From NCBI RefSeq assembly GCF_007097155.1, contig NZ_VJWA01000001.1, positions 372,001 through 436,000 on the forward strand: 64,000 bases of DNA, given 5' to 3'. Below are positions 38,099 through 49,825 of this stretch, piece after piece. The stretch's first letter is position 1. Every line of letters begins with the position of its first letter. This stretch comes from Glacieibacterium frigidum. GTDB lineage: Bacteria > Pseudomonadota > Alphaproteobacteria > Sphingomonadales > Sphingomonadaceae. The notes beneath the pieces are model-generated. The model saw nothing but the letters and a program-made list of their open reading frames with translations. It made no database searches and was not told where the DNA came from. A program made the translations under genes and the position numbers.

Positions 38099-38970
38099 TC
38101 ATGATCGGAATAGCGGCGGCGCTGGTCACGGCGACCCCGGCGACACTCAACCGCGATCTCGCCGCCGCGCGCGGGGGCGATGTCGTGCGCCTCGCGCCCG
38201 GAAAATATTCCGACCTGGTCGTGCAGAACAAGCGCTGGTCGCCGGCGGTGACGATCGACGCGCGCGAGGCCGACGTGACGACGGTCAAGATCTACAGCAG
38301 CGACGGCATCAAGCTGGTCGGCGGGGTGCTGCGCCCGCTGCCGAGCGGGCCGCTGTGGCAGCCCGCCGTGCTCGTCATGAAGTCGCAGAACATCGATTTC
38401 CAGGACAGTATCTTCGCCGGCACCGAGCGCAGCGGCCGCGGGCTGATGGTTCGCGAGAGCACCAACGTCAGCGTCAGCGGCGCGACTTTCCAGTACCTCC
38501 ACACCGGCGTCCAGTTTCTCGACTCGACCGGTGGCGGGGTGTCGCAATCGCGCTTCAAGCTGATGCGGTCCGACGGCATCAATATCGCGGCGTCGCACAA
38601 GATCACCGTCGACCGCATCGAATGCAGCGACTTCGCGCCGGTCGAGCCCGACCACCCCGATTGCGTCCAGCTGTGGAGCATCAAGGGCAAGCCGCCGACG
38701 TCGGACATCGTCATCAAGGACAGCAAGGCGATCGGCGCGATGCAGGGGTTCACCGGCTTCAACCCCAACGACGGCGGCTACGACCGGATCACGGTGACCG
38801 GCAATCTGGTGCGCAGCAGCTATCCGCAGGGCATCGCGCTGTACAAGGCGCGCGACTCGCTGATCAGCGGCAACGAGGTCGACACCCTGCCGGGTTCGAA
38901 GTGGCGGACGCGTATCCGCGCCGACCCGGAGACGCGGGTCAGCAAGAACCGCGAAGGCGCGCACAAATAG
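38095..38970 (+). CDS. Right-handed beta-helix repeat protein
   Basis: This 291-residue parallel beta-helix protein begins with [25 protein letters not shown], the usual entry of pectate-lyase-like folds. Repeating turns follow ([44 protein letters not shown]). It resembles polysaccharide lyase/NosD-type helices, and catalytic residues are not clear. The start is GTG 38095, because GGAGG lies exactly 7 bases upstream; ATG 38101 would be too far. It ends the four-gene coupled run with the esterase. Confidence 0.85.
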   Translation: MIMIGIAAALVTATPATLNRDLAAARGGDVVRLAPGKYSDLVVQNKRWSPAVTIDAREADVTTVKIYSSDGIKLVGGVLRPLPSGPLWQPAVLVMKSQNIDFQDSIFAGTERSGRGLMVRESTNVSVSGATFQYLHTGVQFLDSTGGGVSQSRFKLMRSDGINIAASHKITVDRIECSDFAPVEPDHPDCVQLWSIKGKPPTSDIVIKDSKAIGAMQGFTGFNPNDGGYDRITVTGNLVRSSYPQGIALYKARDSLISGNEVDTLPGSKWRTRIRADPETRVSKNREGAHK

Positions 38971-38994
38971 CGCCGACCGCAGCGCGGCGGCAGG

Positions 38995-39324
38995 TCACAG
39001 CTCGCGCGTCCTGAGGACCGCGACACGGCCCCCTGCGGTGTAGCCGATCGCGAGCACCAGGTAGTCGGGGGCCATGTCGTTGCGGCCGAGGTAGTAGATG
39101 TCCTCGCGCGGCCCCTCGCCGTCGGGGAGGCCGAGTGCCGCCCGCACGCGCGGTCGCGACGTCCCGACCGCAACGCCCACGGAGCCGAGCGACGCGACCA
39201 TGTCGAGCCGCGCATTAACCCCGGTGGCGTTGCCCCGCTCGGCGGCCCAGCGCGGCGCGTCGAAGCCCGGACTGCACGCCGCGAGCCCGAGGGCGACGAG
39301 CACTGCCCGGATGCCGCGCCGCAC
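38995..39324 (-). CDS. Small lipoprotein
   Basis: This 109-residue protein has a lipoprotein signal ending LGLAAC, so it is probably anchored in the envelope. The mature part has GTSRPRVRAALGLPDGEG then DIYYLGRND and YLVLAIGYTAGGRVAVL, with a layout like BamE/SmpA-type small domains (unverified). The start is GTG 39324, 12 bp after the thiSG stop on the same strand, so it is likely the second gene of that transcript. Confidence 0.72.
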   Translation of the reverse strand: MRRGIRAVLVALGLAACSPGFDAPRWAAERGNATGVNARLDMVASLGSVGVAVGTSRPRVRAALGLPDGEGPREDIYYLGRNDMAPDYLVLAIGYTAGGRVAVLRTREL

Positions 39325-39336
39325 CGCTGCGGCCGC

Positions 39337-40314
39337 CTAGATCAGCCCGGCCAGCGGGCTCGACGGGTCGGCGTAGCGGCGGCGCGCCATGCGGCCGGCG
39401 CGGTAGGCGAGCCGCCCGCTCTCGACCGCGAGGCGCATCGACCGCGCCATCAGGATGGGGTCTTTCGCCTCGGCGATCGCGGTGTTCATCAGCACGCCCG
39501 CGCAGCCGAGCTCCATCGCGGCGGCCGCGTCCGACGCGGTGCCGACGCCGGCGTCGACGAGCACGGGGACCTTGGCACCCTCGACGATCATGCGGATCGT
39601 CACCGGGTTCTGGATCCCCAGCCCCGAGCCGATCAGCGAACCGAGCGGCATGATCGCGCAGGCGCCCAGGTCTTCCAGCCGCTTCGCGGCGATGGGGTCG
39701 TCGGCGCAATAGACCATGACGTCGAAGCCTTCGCGGACCAGCGTGTCGGTCGCCTTCAGCGTTTCGGCCATGTCGGGGTAGAGGGTACGCGCCTCGCCCA
39801 GCACCTCGAGCTTTACGAGGTTCCAGCCGCCCGCCTCGCGCGCCAGGCGCAGCGTCCGCACCGCGTCGTCGCCGGTGAAGCAGCCTGCGGTGTTCGGCAG
39901 ATAGGTGTACTTCTTGGGGTCGATGAAATCGGTCAGCATCGGCTGGCCGCGGTCCATGACGTTGACCCGCCGCACCGCGACGGTGACGATCTCCGCTCCC
40001 GACGCCTCGAGCGCCGCGGCGTTCTGCGCAAAGTCCTTGTACTTGCCGGTGCCGACGATCAGCCGCGACGTGAAGTGCCGCCCGGCGACGGTCCAGCCGT
40101 CGTCGTCCTGCCCGCCGCCGACGAAGTGCACGATCTCGAGCTTGTCGCCGTCGGTCAGCTGCGTCTCGCCGAAGGCCGAGCGCGGCGCGATGCTCAGGTT
40201 GCGCTCGACCGCAACCTTGGCGGCGTCGAGGCCGAGGTCGCGCAGCAGCGCGGCGATCGTCGTCGCGGGCGCGAGCGTGCGCGGGTCGCCGTTGATGGTG
40301 ATGTGGAGGGTCAT
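39337..40314 (-). CDS. thiSG: ThiS-ThiG fusion: sulfur carrier plus thiazole synthase
   Basis: This 325-residue two-domain protein makes the thiazole half of thiamine. Residues 1-69 are a ThiS ubiquitin-like carrier ([10 protein letters not shown] ... [12 protein letters not shown]). ThiG follows directly from [19 protein letters not shown], with the Schiff-base Lys in NLVKLEVLG, then [14 protein letters not shown] and [13 protein letters not shown]. The carrier's thiocarboxylated Gly-Gly must normally be a free C-terminus, yet here it is joined in frame to ThiG. A similar annotated fusion exists in some alphaproteobacteria. No TPP riboswitch can stand in the 47-bp gap upstream. Confidence 0.94.
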   Translation of the reverse strand: MTLHITINGDPRTLAPATTIAALLRDLGLDAAKVAVERNLSIAPRSAFGETQLTDGDKLEIVHFVGGGQDDDGWTVAGRHFTSRLIVGTGKYKDFAQNAAALEASGAEIVTVAVRRVNVMDRGQPMLTDFIDPKKYTYLPNTAGCFTGDDAVRTLRLAREAGGWNLVKLEVLGEARTLYPDMAETLKATDTLVREGFDVMVYCADDPIAAKRLEDLGACAIMPLGSLIGSGLGIQNPVTIRMIVEGAKVPVLVDAGVGTASDAAAAMELGCAGVLMNTAIAEAKDPILMARSMRLAVESGRLAYRAGRMARRRYADPSSPLAGLI

Positions 40315-40361
40315 GGGGCCTGGGGATGACGGCGGGGGGTTCGACCCATATAAGCAAGGTC

Positions 40362-40811
40362 GTGACCGACGCCAGCACCCTTGTCTACGTCCTCAATGGG
40401 CCTAACCTCAACCTGCTGGGGACGCGCGAGCCCGAGGTCTATGGCGCCGACACGCTCGACGACATCGCGGCACAGCTCGAGGACCGCGCCGCGGGGCTGG
40501 GCCTGACCATTGACCTGCGCCAGTCGAACCACGAGGGGCACCTGATCGACTGGCTGCACGAGGCCGCCAGCCGGGGCGCCGTGGCGGTGATCCTCAATGC
40601 GGGCGGGCTGACCCACACCTCGGTGGCGCTGCGCGACGCGGTCAAGGGCATCGCGACGCCGGTGATCGAGGTGCATCTGTCGAACCCGCATGCGCGCGAA
40701 AGTTTTCGGCATCTCAGCCACATCGCGCCGGTCGCCAGGGGGACCATCGCGGGGTTCGGGGCGTTGGGCTATTCACTCGCGCTGGACGCGGCGGCAGCAT
40801 TGCGGCACTGA
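40362..40811 (+). CDS. aroQ: Type II 3-dehydroquinate dehydratase
   Basis: AroQ dehydrates 3-dehydroquinate in the shikimate pathway. The 149-residue flavodoxin-like protein has [18 protein letters not shown] (catalytic Arg and Tyr), [31 protein letters not shown] and [15 protein letters not shown] (catalytic His region). I use GTG 40362, which gives the usual length and lies just after a TATAAG box. ATG 40326 would add 12 residues. It is followed 27 bp later by accB, as in many bacteria. Confidence 0.93.
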   Translation: MTDASTLVYVLNGPNLNLLGTREPEVYGADTLDDIAAQLEDRAAGLGLTIDLRQSNHEGHLIDWLHEAASRGAVAVILNAGGLTHTSVALRDAVKGIATPVIEVHLSNPHARESFRHLSHIAPVARGTIAGFGALGYSLALDAAAALRH

Positions 40812-40838
40812 ACCGCAGGCAAACTAGTCAGGGGCAAA

Positions 40839-41311
40839 ATGACTGAACCGACAACGATGCAGGTCGACACCGCGCTGGTGCGCGAGCTCGCCGAACTGCT
40901 CGACGCGACCAAGCTGACCGAGATCGAGGTTTCGGACGGCGACCGCAAGATCCGCGTCGCGCGCAAGGCCGCCGCCGTGCAGGGCTTCGCGCCCGCATCC
41001 GCCGCCGCTGCCCCCGCCGCCGCGAGCGCGCCCGCCGCTGCGGCTGCGGCACCCGCCACCGAGGACTGGAAGGCCCATCCCGGCCTCGTCCGCTCGCCGA
41101 TCGTCGGCACCGCCTATCTGACGCCTGACCCGACGAGCCCGCCGTTCGTCGCCGTCGGCAAGACGGTCAAGGAGGGCGACACGCTGCTGATCGTAGAGGC
41201 GATGAAGGTGATGAACCCGATCGTCGCGCCGCGCGCCGGCACCGTGGTGCGCATCTGCATCGTCAACGAACAGCCCGTCGAATACGACGAACCCCTGGTG
41301 ATCATCGAATA

Positions 41312-41312
<1 letters not shown>
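40839..41312 (+). CDS. accB: Biotin carboxyl carrier protein of acetyl-CoA carboxylase
   Basis: AccB carries the biotin of acetyl-CoA carboxylase for fatty-acid synthesis. The 157-residue protein has an N-terminal helix pair, an Ala/Pro linker (residues ~45-72) and the biotinyl domain with EAMKVMN (biotinylated Lys near residue 122). The stop TAA and the accC start ATG share one base (TAATG), so the two subunits are coupled. Confidence 0.96.
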
Positions 41313-42664
<1,352 letters not shown>

Positions 42665-42668
42665 ACCT

Positions 42669-42691
42669 TCCCGAACGGCGTTCGTTCGGGA
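42669..42691 (+). promoter_or_regulatory. Hairpin overlapping the ribosome site of the VWA lipoprotein gene
   Basis: TCCCGAAC (42669-42676) and GTTCGGGA (42684-42691) form a perfect 8-bp stem with a 7-base loop. The right arm includes the first four bases of the GGGAGG ribosome site. There is no T-run, so it is a poor terminator. It could hide the ribosome site, or simply slow read-through from accC. Confidence 0.5.
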
Positions 42692-42697
42692 GGCGTG

Positions 42698-43822
42698 TTG
42701 AAGTTGCGTATCGCTTTGCTGTTGGCCGCCGGCGTCTCGGCTTGCACCGACAAGCCGGATGAGGCGGCCACTTCAGCCCCGGCCGGCAAGGCCGGCAGTC
42801 AGCTCGCCGGTTTCCTGAAGGCCCACGGCTCCGACCTCGACGCCTGTTTCAATGGCGCGCCCGACATGCGAGGGCCCGGCGCGACGGCAGTAGCGCCCGG
42901 GACGCCGGCTCGCGCGGTGCCGGTCAATCGTCTGGTCGTCGCGATCGACTCTTCGGGCTCGATGGCGGCGAAGGTCGGCGGAGTCGCGAAGCTCGATGCC
43001 GCCAAGCGGGCCGCCGCGGGCTTCCTGAACGGCGTTCCGACGGGGACGCAGATTGGCCTCGTTGCCTTCGGCCATCGCGGTACCAACCGCCCCGACGGCA
43101 AGGCGGCGAGCTGCGCCGCGGTCGAGACGCTCTATCCGCTCGGGACCGCCGACCGCGCCCGGATCGACGCGGCAATGCAGGGCTTCCGGCCTGCGGGCTG
43201 GACGCCGCTGGCGGCGGCGATCACCACCGCGGGCAAGTCCTTCACCACGAGCGAACAGCCCGGCGACCAGGTCGTCTACGTCGTCTCCGACGGCATCGAG
43301 ACGTGCGGCGGCGATCCGGTCGCGGCGGCGTCGGCGTTGCACGCCGGCGCGGTCAAGGCGATCGTCAACGTGATCGGCTTCGACCTCGGCGCCGCCGACC
43401 GCGCTCAGTTGAAGGCCGTCGCCGATGCCGGCGGCGGGACGTTCGTCGAAACCACGGCAAGCGAACTGGCCCGCATGCTCGACGAGGTCCGGCGCCAGGC
43501 CGGGCTGGTGACCGCGATCACCCGCGAGCGGCTCGACGCCGGTCGCCGCACCGCCGACAACAGCGTCGCCGCGGGCCGCTTCGTGACCAGGATGAACATG
43601 TGCATGTATCGCGGCATCACGGCGGAAAGTGTCGCGCTGCCGCGTGCCGCCGTGTCGCCTGAGGAGCGCGAAGCGCTGCGCGAGGCCTTGGTAGGCCGGC
43701 ACGAGGCCTATCAGGCGCATTCGAAGCAAATCGCTGACCGCGTCGAGGCCGCGCGTGCCGCTGCCAACACGAGCATCGACACTCAACTCGAAGGCAGCGA
43801 GGTTCGCCTGGAGCAGCGCTAG
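42698..43822 (+). CDS. VWA-domain lipoprotein
   Basis: The signal peptide ends GVSAC, a lipobox, so the protein should be lipid-anchored in the envelope. A von Willebrand A domain begins NRLVVAIDSSGSMAAK near residue 77, with a complete MIDAS DxSxS. The conserved Thr lies in GWTPLAAAI and the Asp in VVSDGIETCGGDP. A C-terminal helical segment of about 110 residues follows. I place the start at TTG 42698 (KLRIALLLAAGVSAC); GTG 42695 lies almost on the ribosome site. The partner protein bound by the MIDAS is unknown. Confidence 0.85.
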   Translation: MKLRIALLLAAGVSACTDKPDEAATSAPAGKAGSQLAGFLKAHGSDLDACFNGAPDMRGPGATAVAPGTPARAVPVNRLVVAIDSSGSMAAKVGGVAKLDAAKRAAAGFLNGVPTGTQIGLVAFGHRGTNRPDGKAASCAAVETLYPLGTADRARIDAAMQGFRPAGWTPLAAAITTAGKSFTTSEQPGDQVVYVVSDGIETCGGDPVAAASALHAGAVKAIVNVIGFDLGAADRAQLKAVADAGGGTFVETTASELARMLDEVRRQAGLVTAITRERLDAGRRTADNSVAAGRFVTRMNMCMYRGITAESVALPRAAVSPEEREALREALVGRHEAYQAHSKQIADRVEAARAAANTSIDTQLEGSEVRLEQR

Positions 43823-43862
43823 AGTGTGGCGGCGCGGGCCAGAAGGCCCGCGCCGCCGAATC

Positions 43863-44210
43863 TCAGACCGCGCCTTCGCCCTGGGTGCCGAGGTCGGTGC
43901 CCATCGTGCCACCGTCGATAGCGGAGCCGGCGGTGGTGCCCTGCGGACCGGCCATCGCGGTCGAATTGAACACGCTCGGGCGGCTGTAGTCGTAATCGTC
44001 GGGGATGACTTCGACGGGAGCAGCCTGTCCGCCGTTGAGGCCGTCGAGCTTCGACTTGAGCTGCTCGATCCAGCCGCCGACCTCGTCGCGCTTCTGCCAA
44101 AGTGCATAGACGCCGAGGCCGAGCAGGGCGACGGGGAGGACCGCCTTGGCCTTGCGCCTGGCCATGGCGGCTGGAGTATTGTCTTCGACGCGGTAGCGGG
44201 TCTTGCTCAT
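43863..44210 (-). CDS. Small single-pass membrane protein
   Basis: A 115-residue protein with a basic N-terminus, one hydrophobic segment (AVLPVALLGLGVYALW), a charged helix (QKRDEVGGWIEQLKSKLDGL) and a disordered Gly/Thr-rich tail. ATG 44208-44210 has AGGAGC upstream. No family is recognised. It stands between the convergent VWA gene and a tiny two-ORF unit on the same strand. Confidence 0.65.
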   Translation of the reverse strand: MSKTRYRVEDNTPAAMARRKAKAVLPVALLGLGVYALWQKRDEVGGWIEQLKSKLDGLNGGQAAPVEVIPDDYDYSRPSVFNSTAMAGPQGTTAGSAIDGGTMGTDLGTQGEGAV

Positions 44211-44300
44211 AGTCAAGCTCCTGTAAGGATTGAGAGTGCGCGCCCAACGGGCCGGGCGAATGCGGCGTTCCCGCCGTTACGCGACGCACCTACGAAACTG

Positions 44301-44396
44301 TCAGAGCCAGCCGAACACCATCGCCAGGATGACCGTCGCGACGACCGAGATCAGCAGCGACAGGCCGCAGCCGAGGCCGCTCGAAAAGAACAGCAT
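44301..44396 (-). CDS. Tiny transmembrane protein (31 residues)
   Basis: LFFSSGLGCGL, LLISVVATVILAMVFGWL: one uninterrupted hydrophobic helix and almost nothing else. ATG 44394-44396 lies one base into the stop of a 15-codon ORF (TGATG), which points to translational coupling; there is no good ribosome site of its own. The alternative is a frameshift joining both ORFs into one 46-residue protein. Confidence 0.45.
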   Translation of the reverse strand: MLFFSSGLGCGLSLLISVVATVILAMVFGWL

Positions 44397-44443
44397 CAGG
44401 CGGCGCCGCGCAGCAGGTCGAACTTTATGACGAGAGGCTTCAT
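44396..44443 (-). CDS. 15-codon ORF coupled to the tiny membrane protein
   Basis: MKPLVIKFDLLRGAA, starting at ATG 44441-44443 behind AGGACT, a usable ribosome site at good spacing. Its TGA overlaps the ATG of the 31-residue membrane protein. It could be a leader peptide or a small protein in its own right. The region upstream (44444-44567) is shared with the divergent prfC gene. Confidence 0.4.
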   Translation of the reverse strand: MKPLVIKFDLLRGAA

Positions 44444-44567
44444 CGGCAGTCCTTCGCCCCCGAAAGATCGCAAACCGGCCCGGCGGTGCGGGGTTCCAGC
44501 GCACCTACGGGCTGTTTCGCCGCCGCCCGTCTTGCCCGCGCCCGGCAATCCCGCCACATAGCGCCGC

Positions 44568-46144
<1,577 letters not shown>

Positions 46145-46148
<4 letters not shown>

Positions 46149-48151
46149 GCTTCCTCCGGCGCTCCCGCGAGGATCCGGTCGACGACGACGACCTGACGAT
46201 CCCCTGGTCCCCGGACGATGAATTCGAGCCGCCGCGCCGCAGTTTCCTGGCGCGCCACTGGGGAAAGATGCTGCTGGCGTTCGTGGTGGCGTTCGCGCTG
46301 CTGCTCGGCTGGCTGATCTATACCGCGCCGCTGGGCCGCGCGCTCGAGCCGCTGACCGAGCCCAGCCTCGTCCTGCTCGACGTCGAGGGCGAGCCGATCG
46401 CGCGGCGCGGTAACTACAAGGAGGCGCCGGTCAGCATCGCCGAGCTGCCGAAGTACGTGCCCGCCGCCCTCCTCGCGATCGAGGACCGGCGCTTCTATTC
46501 ACATTGGGGCATCGACCCGCAGGGCATCGCGCGCGCGCTGTTCACCAATGCAAAGGCAGGCGGCGTCCAGCAGGGCGGATCGACGCTGACGCAGCAGCTG
46601 GCGAAGACCAGCTTCCTCAGTTCGGAGCGCAGCCTGAAGCGCAAGCTTCAGGAGGTGATCATCGCCTTCTACCTCGAAAGCCGGCTGACCAAGGACGAGA
46701 TCCTGTCGCGCTATTTGTCGAGCGTCTATTTCGGCGAGGGCGCTTACGGCATCCGCGCCGCCGCGCGCACCTATTTCGACCGGTCGCCGTCCGAGCTGAC
46801 GGTGGGCCAGGCGGCGATGCTGGCGGGGCTGGTCAAGGCGCCGTCGAGCCTCGCGCCGTCGCGCCACCTGCGCCGCGCGCAGGAGCGCGAGAAGGTCGTG
46901 CTGCAGGCAATGGTCGATTTCGGCGCGCTGACCGCCGAGCAGGCACGCAATGTCGGCTTGGCGCGCTACACGCCCGGCCGCGAAGCCGTGCCGACGGGGT
47001 CGTACTTCGCCGACTGGGTGCTGCCGCAGGCGCGCGCCGGGGTCGACACCGCGCAGTACGGCGACATCACGGTGGCTACGACGCTCGACCCCGAGATGCA
47101 GAAGCTCGCCGAGAAGGCGGTCAGGGACACGCTGGCGGGGTACAAGGGGCTCAACGTCACGCAGGCGGCGCTGGTCGCGATGCGGCCCGACGGGCGCGTC
47201 GTCGCGATGGTCGGCGGCACCGATTACAACGAATCGAGCTTCAATCGCGCGGCGCAGGCGCTGCGCCAGCCGGGCAGCTCGTTCAAGCTGTTCGTCTATC
47301 TCGCGGCGCTGCGGGCCGGTGCCACGACCTCGACGATCGTCGAGGATGAGCCGCTGGTCATCGGCGACTGGGCACCGAAAAACGACGAGAACAAGTATCG
47401 CGGGCCGATCAGCCTGGCGACCGCCTTCGCGGCGTCGAGCAACGTCGCGGCGGTCCGCCTGACGCAGCAGGTCGGCGTCTCGGCGGTGCGCGCCGAGGCG
47501 CGCCGGCTGGGCATCACGCCGCCGCTGTCGAACTACGAGGCGCTGGCGCTCGGGACGTCGGGCGTGCCGCTGGTCGAGCTGACCGCGGCCTATGCGGCGC
47601 TCGCGGCGGGGCGCTATCCGATCAAGGCGTACGGCTTGGCGAATACCCAGGGTCCCGGGCTGGTCGGTCAGATCCGTGGCGCGGTGTCGGCGCTGCGGCC
47701 GTGGCCCGAGCGCGAGCCGATGCTCCAGCTGCTCAACTCGGCGGTGGCGCGGGGCACCGGCAAGGATGCGACGCTGCCGATCCCGACGTACGGCAAGACC
47801 GGCACGACGCAGAACCACCGCGACGCGCTGTTCGTCGGCTTCGCGGGCGACCTGGTGGTCGGCGTGTGGGTTGGCAACGACGACAATTCGCCGATGGGAT
47901 CGAGCGTCGTCGGCGGCACCGTGCCGGCGCGGCTGTGGAAGCGGTTCATGACCGCTGCACTGACCCGCGAAGGCGTGCTCCGCCCCAACGCGCCCCCGCC
48001 GCGCACGACCCTGGACGAGATTGGCGAACTGCTCGGTGGCGAAGTCGCGGGCGAGGTCGTCGACGCGGTCGGCGATGCGGTGAGCGACGTGGTCGAGGGC
48101 GTGTCCGGCGACCCGCCCGAGCCCGGGGCGCCGCCCGAGGAGCCGCAGTAA
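46145..48151 (+). CDS. Class A penicillin-binding protein (transglycosylase/transpeptidase)
   Basis: This 668-residue bifunctional peptidoglycan synthase is anchored by one transmembrane helix (near residues 39-60). The GT51 glycosyltransferase domain has the catalytic Glu in AIEDRRFYSHWGID near residue 112, and GGSTLTQQLAK. The transpeptidase domain has SxxK in PGSSFKLF near residue 378, SSN in ASSNVA near 431 and KTGTT near 551. The C-terminal tail is Pro/Glu-rich. Length resembles PBP1A-type proteins. GTG 46145 overlaps the prfC stop. The repeats that follow probably stop transcription. Confidence 0.95.
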
Positions 48152-48153
48152 GA

Positions 48154-48427
48154 ATTGCTCACACGAAGGCACGAAGGCACGAAGAAGGAACGAAGAACTT
48201 CTTTTTTTCTTCGCGCCTTCGCGCCTTCGTGCCTTCGTGTGACATTCTATGTCCCGCTCCAGCCACAAGCGGTAAGCTTGGATCGGGCGGGAAAGAGGTT
48301 TCACGCGAAGGCGCGAAGGCGCGAAGGCGCGAAGGCGCGAAGAAGCGAAGGCGCGAAGGCGAAGAGGCGGTCTGGCTTTACTTCCCGGTCTTCTTCTTCG
48401 TGCCTTTGTGCCTTCATGTGAGCAATC
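48154..48427. repeat. Nested palindromic GCACGAAG-type repeat block
   Basis: An outer inverted repeat (48154-48190 with 48386-48427: ATTGCTCACACGAAGGCACG against CGTGCC...TGTGAGCAAT) encloses two inner palindromes. The first, 48157-48242, has tandem GGCACGAA units on the left, a T7 run in the loop and GCGCCTTC units on the right. The second, 48298-48425, has four to five tandem GGCGCGAA units. The block fills the gap between two convergent genes. Similar CACGAAGGCACGAAG arrays occur in sphingomonad intergenic regions, from memory. Confidence 0.85.
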
Positions 48428-48433
48428 CTTACT

Positions 48434-49081
48434 TCACGCCTCCAGCAGCCGATGCGCGCCGCGTTCGAAGCGGTGGTAGGGTATCGGCCGCGCCGGGTCG
48501 GCTTCGCGCAGCGCGACCTCGGCGAGGATCGCACGCGTGATCGCCGGCAGGTCGAGCGCCGCTGCCGCCTCCCAGTCGAACCACGCCAGCTCGCCCAACT
48601 CACCCGACCCGGCGCCGGGCTCGAGCTCCATCAGCGCACTCGCGTCGGCGACGAAGAAGCGCGCGTCGAAGCGGCGGGTGCGCGCCGGCGGGGTGATCGC
48701 GCGCGCGACGTAATCGAGCGCGCCGAGGTCGGGCAGGCCGCCGCTGAGAAAGTCGCGCCATTCGCCGCGGCTGGAGCTCGAACCGGGGCGAGCGAGGCGC
48801 AGACCGGTCTCCTCGAAGGTTTCGCGGATCGCCGCCATTGCGATGGCACGGCCGCGCTCGGGCGAACAGCCGCGCGCCAGTGCAGCGGCGACGTCGGGGC
48901 GCAGCTCGGTCGCGGCGGGCACGCGAAAGTCGGAAGGGTGGATGCGCCCGCCCGGAAAGACCCATTTGTCGGGCATGAAGGCGTGGCCGCCGTGGCGGCG
49001 CCCCATCAGGACGCGCGGCCCCGGCCCGTCGCGGCGCACGATCAGCAGCGTCGCGGCGTCCTTCGGGCGCGGAGCCGCCAT
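48434..49081 (-). CDS. NUDIX hydrolase
   Basis: This 215-residue protein begins with a Nudix-type strand (ATLLIVRRDGPGPRVLMGRR) and GKDW-like DKWVFPGGRI. The Nudix box is split: GGRIHPSDF is separated by about 30 residues from AAIRETFEETGL. This long insertion, with a late RETFEETG, marks the NUDT7/NUDT19-like CoA or acyl-CoA pyrophosphatase group. The catalytic Glu set is present. Its ATG overlaps the COQ9 stop by one base (TGATG). Confidence 0.9.
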   Translation of the reverse strand: MAAPRPKDAATLLIVRRDGPGPRVLMGRRHGGHAFMPDKWVFPGGRIHPSDFRVPAATELRPDVAAALARGCSPERGRAIAMAAIRETFEETGLRLARPGSSSSRGEWRDFLSGGLPDLGALDYVARAITPPARTRRFDARFFVADASALMELEPGAGSGELGELAWFDWEAAAALDLPAITRAILAEVALREADPARPIPYHRFERGAHRLLEA

Positions 49082-49710
49082 CAGATCGCGGGGTAGCGCA
49101 GCCGCCCGAGGAAGCGCGCCGGGCTCGGCAGGCTGATGCCAGTCAGGCGCGCCTTGGCCTTTTCGAAGCGCATGATGCCGTCGATACGCCGGTCGAGGAA
49201 AGCGTGCGTGTCGGCGAACCCCTCGCTCTCGTCGTCGAGCCAGACGAGCAAAGTCGCCGAATAGACCGCACCAAGGATGGCGCGCTTGGTATAGTGATTA
49301 TAGTCGGTCGCGGTGTCGCCCGCCGCGCGCCACATCGTGTCGGCGGTGCGCCACAGGGTGCGCGTGCCGAGGCGCGGGTGCATCGCCAGAATGCTCAACG
49401 CGCGCCGCACCGCCTCGCGCTCGCCGCTCGCCTGCGTCAGGCGGGTCGCGACGGCAAGCCGGATGCGCTCGCGGATCTTGAGGCCGCCCATGTCGCCCAG
49501 CGCTTCGATCAGCCGCGCGTCGGCGTGCGCGGTCCACGCGTCGACCATCGTCGCGGCGTCGGGCAGCGCGAGCGCTGCAAGGTCGGGGTCGATGCCCGTC
49601 TCGGCCGCGGCCCGGTCGCGCGCCTCGCGGCCCCAGCCGTCGAAGGCGACGTGCGGCGGCATCGCGGCGACGACGATGGGGCGGATCTCGTCGAGGGTCA
49701 GGTCGGTCAT
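49081..49710 (-). CDS. COQ9 family protein
   Basis: This 209-residue helical protein binds ubiquinone-type lipids and assists COQ7-type hydroxylation in eukaryotes; bacterial members are little studied. The signature DYNHYTKRAILGAVYSATLLVWLDDES near residue 150 is diagnostic for COQ9. ATG 49708-49710 was chosen because it gives the family N-terminus; the frame is open far upstream without a better site. It is coupled to the Nudix gene. Confidence 0.92.
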   Translation of the reverse strand: MTDLTLDEIRPIVVAAMPPHVAFDGWGREARDRAAAETGIDPDLAALALPDAATMVDAWTAHADARLIEALGDMGGLKIRERIRLAVATRLTQASGEREAVRRALSILAMHPRLGTRTLWRTADTMWRAAGDTATDYNHYTKRAILGAVYSATLLVWLDDESEGFADTHAFLDRRIDGIMRFEKAKARLTGISLPSPARFLGRLRYPAI

Positions 49711-49825
49711 GCCCAAGACCCTAATCCCGCTTGGCCGCGCGGAACAGGCGCGAATCGTCACTCGCGCATCCCTGTTGACTTCACGGGGTGGCCCGCCACT
49801 GTCGCCGCGGCCAGGGGGGACGCGC

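Noticed and set aside
40315-40361. TPP riboswitch ahead of thiSG
   Set aside because: Thiamine genes often have one, but the gap to the divergent aroQ gene is only 47 bp and no THI-box sequence is present.
42669-42691. Rho-independent terminator of accC
   Set aside because: The stem is perfect but no T-run follows on the plus strand, and the hairpin overlaps the next ribosome site.
48293-48312. Second parS-like site (GTTTCACGCGAAGG)
   Set aside because: The left half matches parS but the right half does not. It is simply part of the GGCGCGAA repeat block.
48154-48427. CRISPR array
   Set aside because: The tandem units are 8-9 bp, contiguous and palindromic, with no unique spacers and no cas genes.
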